Positions 26,866 through 34,129 of a stretch of 64,000 nt of DNA are shown one piece after another. The translations under genes and the position numbers were made by a program. The stretch lies in NCBI GenBank assembly GCA_016721825.1, contig JADKHI010000002.1, positions 186,001 through 250,000 of the forward strand. Reading direction: 5' to 3'. The DNA comes from Flavobacteriales bacterium (GTDB taxonomy: Bacteria > Bacteroidota > Bacteroidia > Flavobacteriales_F > PHOS-HE28). The notes beneath the pieces are model-generated. The model did not search any database and was not told the origin of the DNA. It worked only from the letters and a program-made list of their open reading frames with translations. Position 1 is the stretch's first letter. Each line of letters begins with the position of its first letter.

Positions 26866-28279
26866 TCCGGATGAACAGGCGACGCAGCCTGGACCAGCCG
26901 CGATAATACGCATCGCGGTCCAAGAGCGGGCTGTCCGTTGCTGCGGTCCACAGCAACCAGAGCCCGACCGGCAGTAGTACGAAGGTGCTGATCCACATAC
27001 CGGGCCACGCACCGATCTCCCCGGCCACCACGAGTTTCTCGGTGCTGAAGCTGATCACATGGAAGATCAGGAAGAAGATGATGGCGAACACCGTGGGCAG
27101 CCCCATACCCCCCTTGCGGATGATGGCACCCAGCGGCGCACCGATCAGGAAGAACACCACACAGGCGAAGGCCAACATGAGCTTGCGGTGCCATTCGATC
27201 CGGAACTTGGCGATCATGCGCGTACGGTCGTTGCGCTCCTGTAGCGACCGTTCCACGAACTCGAGGTTGGAGCGCAGCATGGTCTGGGCCATCTCGTAGG
27301 TGCCACGGCCGCTCACACCGGAAAGGGGGGGAGACGCTGCCGCTGTGGTTCCAAGTGTCGGGGTCTTCACAGAGTCGCGCGTCACCCAAAGCGCGTTGCG
27401 CAGGTAATGTTCCTGGGTGGCCTTCCGCTCGTTGACCTTGGCCTGGAGGCTGTCCTCGGTATGGTCGAGCTGCCCCAAGGTGAGCATCTTGTAATGGTCC
27501 TTGAAGAGGTCCTCGTCGGTGCGTTGAAGGCCCAGGCCGCTCAGGTCCAGGCGGAACAGCTCCTGCTTGAAGGACCCGCGCACCAAAGGCTCCGAACCTC
27601 CTTGAATGCCGGGCATCCGGTCGCGTTCGTCGTAGAACACGCCATCCTCCAGCGTCAGCAACATGTACTGACCATCCAGGCTGCGTTGCATGTTCCCCCG
27701 CTTGGCGCGCACCACGGTGCGGTTGGCTTGGAATGCCTCCCGATGGTCATAGATCAGCACGTCACGGAGCGTACCATCGGTTTCGTTCTTCTCACCGACC
27801 CGCATGCTGAAGCCGTCGATGCCATTGAAGAAGACCCCTGCCTTGAGCGTGATGGCGGGCTTCTTCTTGGTCACATCCCACAGCAGGCTCTGGCTCTTCA
27901 GGTTGATCACCGGCAGCAAGTTGTTGCTGAAAAAGAAGGAGAAGCCCGCGATCAGCAGGGTGAAAACGACCAGTGGGCGAATGATCTTGCCCAGACCCAG
28001 TCCGGCACTGCGCATGGGCGTGAGCTCGGAATGTTCGCCCAGGCCACCCATGGTCATGATGGACGAGAGGAGCACGGCCAGCGGCAGCACCAGTGGAATG
28101 AAGCCGCAGGTGGCGTAGATGATCAGTTCGATGAGGACATCCCACGGCAGGCCCTTGCCCATGAACTCATCCACCCACTTCCATAGCCATTGCATGGAGA
28201 AGATGAAAAGCACAATGAGGAAGGTGATCACGAAGGGGCCCCAATACGCCCCGATGATCATGCGATGCAATCGCTTCAT
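26840..28279 (-). CDS. LptF/LptG family permease
   Basis: 479 residues. Three N-terminal membrane segments (about 10-32, 53-75 and 100-122), a large periplasmic beta-jellyroll domain with an insert of about 100 residues rich in Arg/Glu, and three C-terminal membrane segments (from about 385, KLMLAFACVVFFLIGAPLGAIIRKGG). The motif HSELTPMRSAGLGLGKI matches the coupling-helix region of LptF/G, the membrane half of the lipopolysaccharide export ABC transporter. Bacteroidota often have a single fused-function copy. It starts 30 bases after the START-like gene and runs into two glycosyltransferase genes. Confidence 0.9.
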   Translation of the reverse strand: MKRLHRMIIGAYWGPFVITFLIVLFIFSMQWLWKWVDEFMGKGLPWDVLIELIIYATCGFIPLVLPLAVLLSSIMTMGGLGEHSELTPMRSAGLGLGKIIRPLVVFTLLIAGFSFFFSNNLLPVINLKSQSLLWDVTKKKPAITLKAGVFFNGIDGFSMRVGEKNETDGTLRDVLIYDHREAFQANRTVVRAKRGNMQRSLDGQYMLLTLEDGVFYDERDRMPGIQGGSEPLVRGSFKQELFRLDLSGLGLQRTDEDLFKDHYKMLTLGQLDHTEDSLQAKVNERKATQEHYLRNALWVTRDSVKTPTLGTTAAASPPLSGVSGRGTYEMAQTMLRSNLEFVERSLQERNDRTRMIAKFRIEWHRKLMLAFACVVFFLIGAPLGAIIRKGGMGLPTVFAIIFFLIFHVISFSTEKLVVAGEIGAWPGMWISTFVLLPVGLWLLWTAATDSPLLDRDAYYRGWSRLRRLFIRNAHPPTVQ

Positions 28280-28309
28280 CTGAATATGCCGACGACCGTC
28301 GAGCGGGCA

Positions 28310-29335
28310 TTAAGCCCCCAACACACGTGCCAGGTTGGCCACTTGGGAGTCCCACAAGGCACGGGCCTCGGGCAGGTCCTGGGGCCATGCATGGTCGGTG
28401 ACCACCAAGGCCACGTCATTGGTCATGGGGTCCACGCGAATGCGCAGCTCGAAGAAGGCGCCTGCATCATCATCCTCTTCCCAATGGAAGCGCATGAGCT
28501 CGGCCTGCTTGCGACCGATGCACACGGCCTGTTGCACATCCGTTCCCCAGACGAAGGAGAACTCGTCGCCGCGCACGTTCACATCATCACAGAACCACTC
28601 ACTGAACCCGCTCGGGGTGCTGATCATATCGTACAGCGCATTGATCGAGGTGCGCATGTAATGCTCGATCACGAAACGCTCCTTGGTGGCGCGCTTGGTC
28701 AGGCGCGAGGGACCGCTCAGGGGGTCGACCCCCGTCATCACGGCCTGGATCGGTTCCTTCGGCTTGCTGGCCTTGCCCTTGGCGGGTGCGGCTGGCGGGA
28801 CGGGCTTCACGGCCACCGGCTTCGGTGCCTCGACCTTGAGGGCCGGTGCGACCTCCTTGGCCACTGGTTTCGCGGGAGCTGGGGCGGGCTTCGGTGCGGG
28901 CGCCTTGGGGGCGGGCGGAGCAGGCTTCGCCTTCACGGGAGCCACTTTCTTCGGTGCCGGGGGCGGAGCAGCCTTCTTGGCCGGGACCGCTTTCTTCACC
29001 GCTACCACAGCCTTCTTGGCGGGGGGAGCGGCTTTCTTGGCGACAACGGGTTTGCCCTTCGGAGCGGCCTTCTTGGCCACAGGGGCCTTCTTCACCAGAG
29101 CCTTTTTCACGGGCTTCGACTTCACCACCGGCTTGGCGACCTTCTTTGCGGGTGCGGGCTTCGACTTGCCTTTAACGGCTTTGGCCGGCGCGGCCTTGGG
29201 CTTGCCCTTGGCTTTGGGTGCGGGTCGGGAAGTGCTGGCTTTGGCACCGCCTTTCGGGGTTGCCTTTTTCACCACGGACTTCGGTTTGACGGCCGCTTTG
29301 GCCTTCTTCTTGGGAGCTTCCTTCTTCTTCGCCAT
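28310..29335 (-). CDS. START-like domain protein with a long N-terminal Lys/Ala/Pro-rich tail
   Basis: 341 residues. Residues 1-214 are almost entirely Lys, Ala, Pro and Val in short repeats (VVKKATPKGG, APVAKKAAPKGK, APPPAPKK), similar to histone H1-like tails. Residues 215-341 form a START-like/SRPBCC domain (ERFVIEHYMRTSINALYDMI, then GFSEWFCDDV, FVWG and ARALWDSQVANLARVLG), which in Bacteroidota is usually a stand-alone protein of about 130 residues. The start at 29335 gives MAKKKEAPKKKAKA. The tail has no signal peptide and should bind nucleic acid or acidic surfaces. First gene of the LptFG/glycosyltransferase operon; function unknown. Confidence 0.88.
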   Translation of the reverse strand: MAKKKEAPKKKAKAAVKPKSVVKKATPKGGAKASTSRPAPKAKGKPKAAPAKAVKGKSKPAPAKKVAKPVVKSKPVKKALVKKAPVAKKAAPKGKPVVAKKAAPPAKKAVVAVKKAVPAKKAAPPPAPKKVAPVKAKPAPPAPKAPAPKPAPAPAKPVAKEVAPALKVEAPKPVAVKPVPPAAPAKGKASKPKEPIQAVMTGVDPLSGPSRLTKRATKERFVIEHYMRTSINALYDMISTPSGFSEWFCDDVNVRGDEFSFVWGTDVQQAVCIGRKQAELMRFHWEEDDDAGAFFELRIRVDPMTNDVALVVTDHAWPQDLPEARALWDSQVANLARVLGA

Positions 29336-29365
29336 CGGTACGAGTACGGGTGTACACCACCCGGG

Positions 29366-29395
29366 GAAAGGTAGGGAAAAGAGCTTCCCTTGCAA
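29366..29395 (-). promoter_or_regulatory. Promoter of the START-LptFG-glycosyltransferase operon (TTG-N19-TACCTTTC)
   Basis: On the minus strand, TTG at 29395-29393, a 19-base spacer, then TACCTTTC at 29373-29366. The ATG is 30 bases downstream. Confidence 0.6.
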
Positions 29396-29430
29396 GTTGC
29401 ATGGAACGCCACGCGGAACGTTCAGGGGAC

Positions 29431-29438
29431 TATATTTG
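29431..29438 (+). promoter_or_regulatory. -7 element (TATATTTG) for tRNA-Met
   Basis: Exact TAnnTTTG match, 43 bases before the tRNA. No clear -33 element. Confidence 0.55.
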
Positions 29439-29481
29439 CCGCCCATTTCCCTCCGTTCGGCATTCAGATAGGAGGGCGTAT

Positions 29482-29555
29482 GGCGCGGTAGCTCAGCTGG
29501 TTAGAGCGCATGATTCATAATCCTGAGGTCGGGAGTTCAAGTCTCCCCCGCGCTA
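29482..29555 (+). tRNA. tRNA-Met (CAT), probably elongator
   Basis: A 74-nt cloverleaf without encoded CCA. The acceptor stem is GGCGCGG with CCGCGCT (first pair G-U), discriminator A. The T stem GGGAG/CTCCC and a normal D arm are present. The anticodon loop TTCATAA reads CAT. The anticodon stem CATGA/TCCTG has one T-C mismatch. CAT could also be tRNA-Ile2, which is read after lysidine modification; initiator features (three G-C pairs under the anticodon) are absent. Confidence 0.9.
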
Positions 29556-29567
29556 CTTGGTACTTGT

Positions 29568-29593
29568 GAAACCCCCTGAGAACAGGGGGTTTC
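29568..29593 (+). terminator. Hairpin terminator after tRNA-Met
   Basis: Perfect 11-bp stem (29568-29578 with 29583-29593), 4-nt loop AGAA, T-rich flank. Starts 13 bases after the tRNA. The following 176 bases up to 29769 hold nothing I can support. Confidence 0.8.
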
Positions 29594-29769
29594 TCCTTGT
29601 AAGGGCATCGGATCCTTGAGCACTGTCTCCACGCAAGCGAACCCACCACCGGCTAGGGGCCATGCGCACCGAGAGCACCCTAGCTCAGGGTCCAGCTTCA
29701 TCTACTTCCCCAGCCAACGCCTACGGGTGAAGACACCCTGCACGAGGGTAGCGTAGCCATCTTTACGAC

Positions 29770-30195
29770 ATGAAGCCCATTCTCCTGACAATCCTATCCC
29801 AACTCATTCTCATTAGTTGCGGGAACCGTTCGTTCCAAGCTGAAGACCAAGCCATCCGAGCGGTCATGGCCCAGCAGGAGCGCGATTGGGATGCGGGGGA
29901 CATCAAGGCCTTCATGAACGGCTATTCCGATAGCGTCTGCTTCATCAGTCCGAAAGGCAGCACCTGTGGGCGGGCGCAGGTCACGGCCAACTACCTCAAG
30001 AGCTACCCCGACAAGTCGGCCATGGGCGATCTGACCTTCGATCGGCTGGAGGTGCTGCCTGCTGGCGACGATCATGCCTGGTGTACAGGGCGTTGGTCCC
30101 TCGTGCGTGCGCAGGATACCTTGGGTGGCGGTTTCTCCCTGTTCTGGGAACGGGGACCTGCTGGCTGGCGCATCCTGCGGGACCATACGTACTAG
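29770..30195 (+). CDS. DUF4440/SnoaL-like lipoprotein (NTF2 fold)
   Basis: 141 residues. A lipoprotein-type signal ends ILISC with the acceptor Cys at 17. The mature domain is a small NTF2-like fold protein of the DUF4440/SgcJ type: AIRAVMAQQERDWDAGDIKAFM, GYSDSVCFISPKGSTCGR and WERGPAGWRILRDHT are the usual helix and strand positions. Such proteins are of varied or unknown function, some being ketosteroid-isomerase-like enzymes. It lies between tRNA-Met and the rhomboid gene, with 44 bases to the latter. Confidence 0.82.
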   Translation: MKPILLTILSQLILISCGNRSFQAEDQAIRAVMAQQERDWDAGDIKAFMNGYSDSVCFISPKGSTCGRAQVTANYLKSYPDKSAMGDLTFDRLEVLPAGDDHAWCTGRWSLVRAQDTLGGGFSLFWERGPAGWRILRDHTY

Positions 30196-30203
30196 ACCGC
30201 ATC

Positions 30204-30211
30204 TATCTTAG
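30204..30211 (+). promoter_or_regulatory. Possible -7 element (TATCTTAG) for the rhomboid-gmhB operon
   Basis: Six of the eight consensus positions, 28 bases before the rhomboid ATG and just after the DUF4440 stop. Weak; no -33 TTG. Confidence 0.3.
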
Positions 30212-30239
30212 GCACCAACCGGAACACCGGCCTGCCCGA

Positions 30240-30851
30240 ATGACACTTGCCATCATCGCGTTCACCGTGGTCATCAGCCTGTTGGGTTTGAACGACCAGC
30301 GTGTTTTCCAGCAGTTGGTCTTCGAGCCCTACACGATCCACGCGCGCAAGGACTGGTTCCGCTTCCTGACCCACGCCTTTCTGCACGCGCACCTTCCGCA
30401 CTTGTTCGTGAACATGTTCGTGCTCTTTTCCTTCGGCAGCACGCTTGAGCACAGCTTCCCTGCGCTGCTGGGCACTTCCAGCAAGCTGCCCTTTCTGTTG
30501 CTCTACCTGGGTGGCGCTGCCTTCGCGGCCTTGCCATCCTACAAGCGGCACATGTACGATCCCGGTTACCGGGCCGTCGGTGCGTCGGGTGCGGTGAGCG
30601 CGGTGTTGTTCGCCTACATCCTGCTGTTCCCCACCGCCGGCGTCAGCATCATCTTCCTCCCCTTCATGGGCATCCCGGCCTGGATCTTCGGGCTGCTCTA
30701 CCTCGCCTACGAGTACTATCAGGACAAGCGGGGGCAGGATAACGTCGCGCACGACGCCCACTTCTACGGCGCGTTGTTCGGGCTGGCCTTCATTACAGTA
30801 CTGGACCCTTCGGTATGGCTTCGCTTGTTGGACCAGATCGGTGTGCGGTGA
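30240..30851 (+). CDS. Rhomboid family intramembrane serine protease
   Basis: 203 residues with six predicted membrane segments. The catalytic dyad is Ser116 in GASGAVSA and His174 in AHFYGALFG; the loop-1 region (ARKDWFRFLTHAFLHAHLPHLFVNM) carries the conserved HxxxN arrangement. It cleaves membrane-spanning substrates in the inner membrane. The start at 30240 was chosen because it begins the first membrane helix; the longer reading overlaps the upstream lipoprotein gene. Its stop shares one base with the gmhB ATG (TGATG), and the aminotransferase gene follows by ATGA, so the three are coupled. Substrates unknown. Confidence 0.9.
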   Translation: MTLAIIAFTVVISLLGLNDQRVFQQLVFEPYTIHARKDWFRFLTHAFLHAHLPHLFVNMFVLFSFGSTLEHSFPALLGTSSKLPFLLLYLGGAAFAALPSYKRHMYDPGYRAVGASGAVSAVLFAYILLFPTAGVSIIFLPFMGIPAWIFGLLYLAYEYYQDKRGQDNVAHDAHFYGALFGLAFITVLDPSVWLRLLDQIGVR

Positions 30852-31351
30852 TGGGAGCGAAGCGCAAGGCCATATTTCTGGACCGCGACGGGGTGCTGAA
30901 CCGTGAACGGGGCGAGCACACCTGGCGGCTGGAGGACTTCGAGGTGCTGGAAAGTGTGCCGGAGACCTTGGCTGCCTTGCAGAAGGCCGGTTGGCTGCTG
31001 ATCGTGGCGAGCAACCAGAGCGGTATCGGCCTGGGGCTGTATGGCCACGCAGAGGTGGAAGTGCTGCACGCCTATCTTCACGATCGCCTCGCCGAGAAAG
31101 GCGTGGTATTGGACGCCGTGTACTACTGCCCGCATCATCCCACCAACGGTCGCTGCCTGTGCAGGAAGCCTGGGTCGTTGTTGCTGGAGAAGGCGATTGC
31201 CCGCTTCGGCATCGATCCGGCCGCGTCGGTGTTCATCGGTGATCGGGAACGCGATGCGCAAGCGGCCGTTGCCGCCGGGGTGCGACCCATCCTTGTCGCC
31301 TCCAATGTGTTGTTGAAGGATGTGGTGGACCAAAACGAGATCTTGGCATGA
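30851..31351 (+). CDS. gmhB: D-glycero-D-manno-heptose 1,7-bisphosphate 7-phosphatase-like HAD phosphatase
   Basis: 166 residues of the HAD-IIIA class. The nucleophile motif is FLDRDGVLN with Asp11 and Asp13; the second motif is in VASNQSGIG, and the last in FIGDRERDAQAA. The zinc-binding loop YYCPHHPTNGRCLCRKPG is the hallmark of GmhB, the phosphatase of heptose biosynthesis for lipopolysaccharide. Other HisB/GmhB-type phosphatases share this fold, so the exact sugar is inferred. The ATG at 30851 shares a base with the rhomboid stop and the 3' end overlaps the aminotransferase start by 4 bases. Confidence 0.88.
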   Translation: MGAKRKAIFLDRDGVLNRERGEHTWRLEDFEVLESVPETLAALQKAGWLLIVASNQSGIGLGLYGHAEVEVLHAYLHDRLAEKGVVLDAVYYCPHHPTNGRCLCRKPGSLLLEKAIARFGIDPAASVFIGDRERDAQAAVAAGVRPILVASNVLLKDVVDQNEILA

Positions 31352-32196
31352 CGCCTTTCGTGATCGTGAACGGGGAGCTGATGGAGGGCGACAAGCCGGT
31401 CATCACCTTGGACAATCGGGCCTTCCACTACGGGGATGGCATCTTCGAGACCATCCGCATCGTCAAGGGCTCACCGAGTTTCCTGGATGCGCATTGGGCA
31501 CGGCTCATGGAAGGCTTGAAGGTGCTGCGCATCCAACAACCGCGCGGTCTGGACCGGAGCTCGTTGGAGCGTTACCTGTTGCAACTGGTGGCGCGCTGTG
31601 GCATGCCGAACGCGCGTGCGCGCCTCACCATCTTCCGCGACAGCCCCGGCTACTACCGGCCGCAACATCACACCGGCGGTTTCACGATCGAGCTGAACGC
31701 CATACCGAACGAGGTCTACACCTTGAACGAGCATGGCCTCATGGTGGACATCTATCCGGAGATGCGCAAGGCCGTGAACATGTTGGCGGTGCACAAGACC
31801 TTGGGTTGCCAGCTCTACGTGATGGCCAACCTCTGGTGCATGGAGCGTGGGCTGGATGACTGTCTGTTGCAGAACGACCGGGGCAACATCATCGAGAGCA
31901 GCGGCGGCAACCTGTTCATCGTAAGCAACGGTGTGCTCTACACGCCAAGCCTTGCCGATGGATGCCTGGGGGGGATCATGCGCATGCAGATCATCAACCT
32001 GGCGATCGAGAACGGTATCAAGGTGTACGAGTGCTCCCTGAATCCGCAGAACTTGCTCGCCGCTGATGAGCTCTTCTTTACCAACGCGAGCCGTGGCCTG
32101 CAGTGGGTCGGCAGTTACCGCACGAAGCGGTACACTCACCGCCTCGCTGGTTCCCTCGTTACCATGCTGGTGAACAAGGTGCTCACGCGTTCCTGA
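31348..32196 (+). CDS. Aminotransferase class IV (4-amino-4-deoxychorismate lyase or D-amino-acid type)
   Basis: 282 residues, a PLP enzyme of fold type IV. The Schiff-base lysine is Lys150 in VHKTLGCQLYVMA; the N-terminal DNRAFHYGDGIFETIRI and the phosphate-cup segment GNIIESSGGNLFIV, followed by LADGCLGGIMR, match the PabC/IlvE/Dat superfamily. Length favours PabC-like lyase (folate branch) or D-amino-acid aminotransferase rather than a branched-chain enzyme, which is encoded separately at 38934. The gene overlaps gmhB by ATGA. Specificity cannot be fixed from sequence alone. Confidence 0.88.
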   Translation: MTPFVIVNGELMEGDKPVITLDNRAFHYGDGIFETIRIVKGSPSFLDAHWARLMEGLKVLRIQQPRGLDRSSLERYLLQLVARCGMPNARARLTIFRDSPGYYRPQHHTGGFTIELNAIPNEVYTLNEHGLMVDIYPEMRKAVNMLAVHKTLGCQLYVMANLWCMERGLDDCLLQNDRGNIIESSGGNLFIVSNGVLYTPSLADGCLGGIMRMQIINLAIENGIKVYECSLNPQNLLAADELFFTNASRGLQWVGSYRTKRYTHRLAGSLVTMLVNKVLTRS

Positions 32197-32200
32197 TCGA

Positions 32201-32788
32201 TCAGTTCTGCGATGGGTCGTCGGGGAAGTTCGCGAGCGGAGCGAAAGCCTTGCCCATGCCGCGCAAGGTGTCTCCCCACAGATCTTTCAGTGAGGTGTTC
32301 ATCACGCGCCGCTTGTCCGCCGGATGCACCAACCACGACCGTTGGCCGAGTTCCTTCTCCAGTTGTCCTTCGCTCCATCCGCTGTAGCCGACGAAGAAGC
32401 GCACATGTTTCGCGAGCTTCGGGTCGGCGGTGAGCACGGCGCGCAGCTGGTCGAAATCGCCGCCCATCTGAATGTCGTCGAGCACCGCCACGCTGCCTTC
32501 GATGTGCTTGCCCAGCGTGTGCAGGTAATAGAGGTTGCTGCTTTGCACCGGACCGCCGATGCTGATCCGTGACTTGCTCGGCGGCATGTCGTCCATCAGA
32601 TCACCGATGGCCATGTCGATGAAGCGGTTCAGCACGAAGCCGAAGGAGCCTTCCGCGTTGTGCTCGCAAAGAAGCACCACGGTGCGCCGGAAGTACGGGT
32701 CGGGGAGGTAGGGCTCGCTCACAAGCAGGCGACCGGGGGCGGGCGGGTGGCCGTTCTCCGGGTCAAGGTCGAGGAAGCTGCCTGGCAT
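32201..32788 (-). CDS. YqgE/AlgH family protein
   Basis: 195 residues of the YqgE/AlgH (DUF179) family, a cytosolic alpha/beta protein of unclear role. Conserved blocks: PGRLLVSEPYLPDPYFRRTVVLLCEH near the N-terminus (here shown as a region, residues about 18-43), FVLNRFIDM, SIGGPVQ, and FVGYSGWSEGQLEKEL. The start at 32788 was chosen by alignment of the N-terminal block; upstream in-frame codons run through the promoter. Convergent with the aminotransferase gene, 4 bases apart, and divergent from pdxH. Confidence 0.9.
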   Translation of the reverse strand: MPGSFLDLDPENGHPPAPGRLLVSEPYLPDPYFRRTVVLLCEHNAEGSFGFVLNRFIDMAIGDLMDDMPPSKSRISIGGPVQSSNLYYLHTLGKHIEGSVAVLDDIQMGGDFDQLRAVLTADPKLAKHVRFFVGYSGWSEGQLEKELGQRSWLVHPADKRRVMNTSLKDLWGDTLRGMGKAFAPLANFPDDPSQN

Positions 32789-32806
32789 GTGTGCGTGAGT
32801 TCCGGG

Positions 32807-32838
32807 AAAAGGTAGGACGCGGATGAGCATCCGAACAA
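32807..32838 (-). promoter_or_regulatory. Promoter of the yqgE gene (TTG-N21-TACCTTTT)
   Basis: Minus strand: TTG at 32838-32836, 21-base spacer, TACCTTTT at 32814-32807; ATG 18 bases downstream. Divergent with the pdxH promoter. Confidence 0.5.
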
Positions 32839-32873
32839 GAACATGTGACGCATGATATGCAAGGGGTGACGGG

Positions 32874-32881
32874 TATCTTCG
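32874..32881 (+). promoter_or_regulatory. -7 element (TATCTTCG) for pdxH
   Basis: Seven of eight positions of TAnnTTTG, 19 bases before the pdxH ATG. No clear -33 TTG. Confidence 0.45.
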
Positions 32882-32900
32882 GCGCCGAACCCGCCACGCC

Positions 32901-33545
32901 ATGGACGACCAGCACAAGACGCATCATCGCATCGACTACTCGAAAGCGACCCTGCTTGAGGACGAGGCCGGTCAGGATCCGTACGCCTTGTTCGGTCGTT
33001 GGCTGAAGGCTGCGGAAGAAGAGGGCTTGCCCGAGCACAATGCCATGTCGTTGGCCACGGCCGGTTCGTACAGCATCAGTTGCCGGATCGTGCTGTTGCG
33101 CTCGTTCGATCGGGAGGGCTTCGTGTTCTTCACCAACTACAACAGTCGCAAGGCACTGGACCTGGAGCGTGATCCACGTGCGGCGCTCACCTTTTTCTGG
33201 CCGCAGCATGAGCGCCAGGTCCGGATCGAAGGACGGGCGGAACACGTGAGCGAAGCGGAGAGCGAGGAGTACTTCCACAGCCGTCCGTTGGAGAGCCGCA
33301 TAGGAGCGTGGAGCAGTGATCAAAGCCGCGTAGTGGAAGATCGTGCGCAGATCGATCAGCGCTTCGAACGTTGGAGGGATCGACTGAAGGATCAGGACAT
33401 TCCCCGCCCGATGCATTGGGGCGGCATCCGTGTGCGACCGGTGCGCATCGAGTTCTGGCAGGGGCGCCCCAGCCGCCTGCATGACCGCATCGCGTTCGAA
33501 CACTTCAGCGATGGTGCCTGGGGCCGCGTGCGCTTGCAGCCTTGA
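32901..33545 (+). CDS. pdxH: Pyridoxamine 5'-phosphate oxidase
   Basis: 214 residues. An FMN flavoenzyme that oxidises pyridoxine or pyridoxamine 5'-phosphate to PLP. The FMN-binding beta-barrel contains AMSLATAGSYSISCRIVLLR and FVFFTNYNSRKALDL; the substrate-side blocks are SRPLESRIGAWSSDQS and the C-terminal EFWQGRPSRLHDR ... WGRVRLQP, ending exactly as family members do. Length is normal. The gene stands alone with its own promoter and a strong terminator shared with the convergent THX gene. Confidence 0.96.
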   Translation: MDDQHKTHHRIDYSKATLLEDEAGQDPYALFGRWLKAAEEEGLPEHNAMSLATAGSYSISCRIVLLRSFDREGFVFFTNYNSRKALDLERDPRAALTFFWPQHERQVRIEGRAEHVSEAESEEYFHSRPLESRIGAWSSDQSRVVEDRAQIDQRFERWRDRLKDQDIPRPMHWGGIRVRPVRIEFWQGRPSRLHDRIAFEHFSDGAWGRVRLQP

Positions 33546-33565
33546 TCAAGATGGTCTGAACGCAG

Positions 33566-33592
33566 AAGAGCCCCGACATCGTCGGGGCTCTT
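33566..33592. terminator. Strong bidirectional terminator between pdxH and THX
   Basis: Perfect 12-bp stem (33566-33577 with 33581-33592), 3-nt loop, T-rich at the plus-strand 3' side and A-rich before it. Lies between two convergent genes. Confidence 0.85.
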
Positions 33593-33610
33593 TGCTTCTG
33601 TAGCGTGTGC

Positions 33611-33829
33611 TTACTTCTTCTTTGGAGCAGCCTTCTTGGCGGCCGTCTTGGCAGCTGCTTTCTTCGGAGCCGCTTTCTTGGCGGTCGTCTTGGCTGCGGC
33701 TTTCTTCGGAGCGGCTTTCTTAGCTGCTGCCTTCTTCGCAGCGGCTACCGTACGCTTGGCTGGACGGGCTTTGCCGCGGCTGCCGATCGTACGCTTGCCT
33801 TTCTTCGTCTTCTTATCACCTTTTCCCAT
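33611..33829 (-). CDS. 30S ribosomal protein THX with a C-terminal Ala/Lys/Pro repeat tail
   Basis: 72 residues. The first 26 residues (MGKGDKKTKKGKRTIGSRGK, then ARPAKR) match bacterial ribosomal protein THX (bTHX), a tiny basic protein at the head of the small subunit, usually 27-45 residues. Residues 27-72 are an added tail of near-identical units (KKAAAKKAAPKKAAAKT, twice) of histone H1 type. Only Ala, Lys, Pro, Thr and Val occur in the tail. The gene has its own promoter and a strong terminator. The repeat codons make the complementary strand read as a false Ala/Phe-rich ORF. Confidence 0.8.
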   Translation of the reverse strand: MGKGDKKTKKGKRTIGSRGKARPAKRTVAAAKKAAAKKAAPKKAAAKTTAKKAAPKKAAAKTAAKKAAPKKK

Positions 33830-34129
33830 TGTCAGGAGTGTTAAGGGTTTGCATCAAAAGTATCTGGTGCTTCATACGATCGAACACGCGTGCGTGTTTC
33901 ACTTCTCAACGTCATCGTGTTGGTTCCTCATGCCTGTTCACACGAAGCGCGTTCGCATCATCTCAGGTGTGCGTGCACCGGGTGATGTGAGATCATCGTG
34001 TTCCGCTTCCGCAGGAGCGATGAAGCCGATATGCTGATATGCGCTGCCTTCAAGGTGTTCAGTGTGTTCGTGCAGATGACATTGATGATCCTCTTCCACC
34101 ATCAATGATGCACGATCATGCACCGATGA
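33830..34129. other. 300-base gap between THX and the TrmH-type gene
   Basis: Holds the THX promoter at 33855-33862. The rest is less GC-rich and full of short palindromic GATGATC/GATCATC-type words. A 61-codon His-rich minus-strand ORF (33938-34123) begins 6 bases after the methyltransferase stop; I could not support it as a gene. Confidence 0.5.
33855..33862 (-). promoter_or_regulatory. -7 element (TACTTTTG) for THX
   Basis: Exact TAnnTTTG match on the minus strand, 25 bases before the ATG; TTC sits 19 bases upstream in the -33 position. Confidence 0.55.

Noticed and set aside
28683..29471. Gly/Ala/Phe-rich plus-strand ORF with repeats, resembling a structural protein
   Set aside because: Mirror image of the Lys/Ala/Pro tail codons of the START-like gene.
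33938..34123. 61-codon His-rich minus-strand ORF starting 6 bases after the trmH-like stop
   Set aside because: Could be a small metal-binding peptide, but composition follows the AT-richer gap, there is no promoter, and nothing supports conservation.
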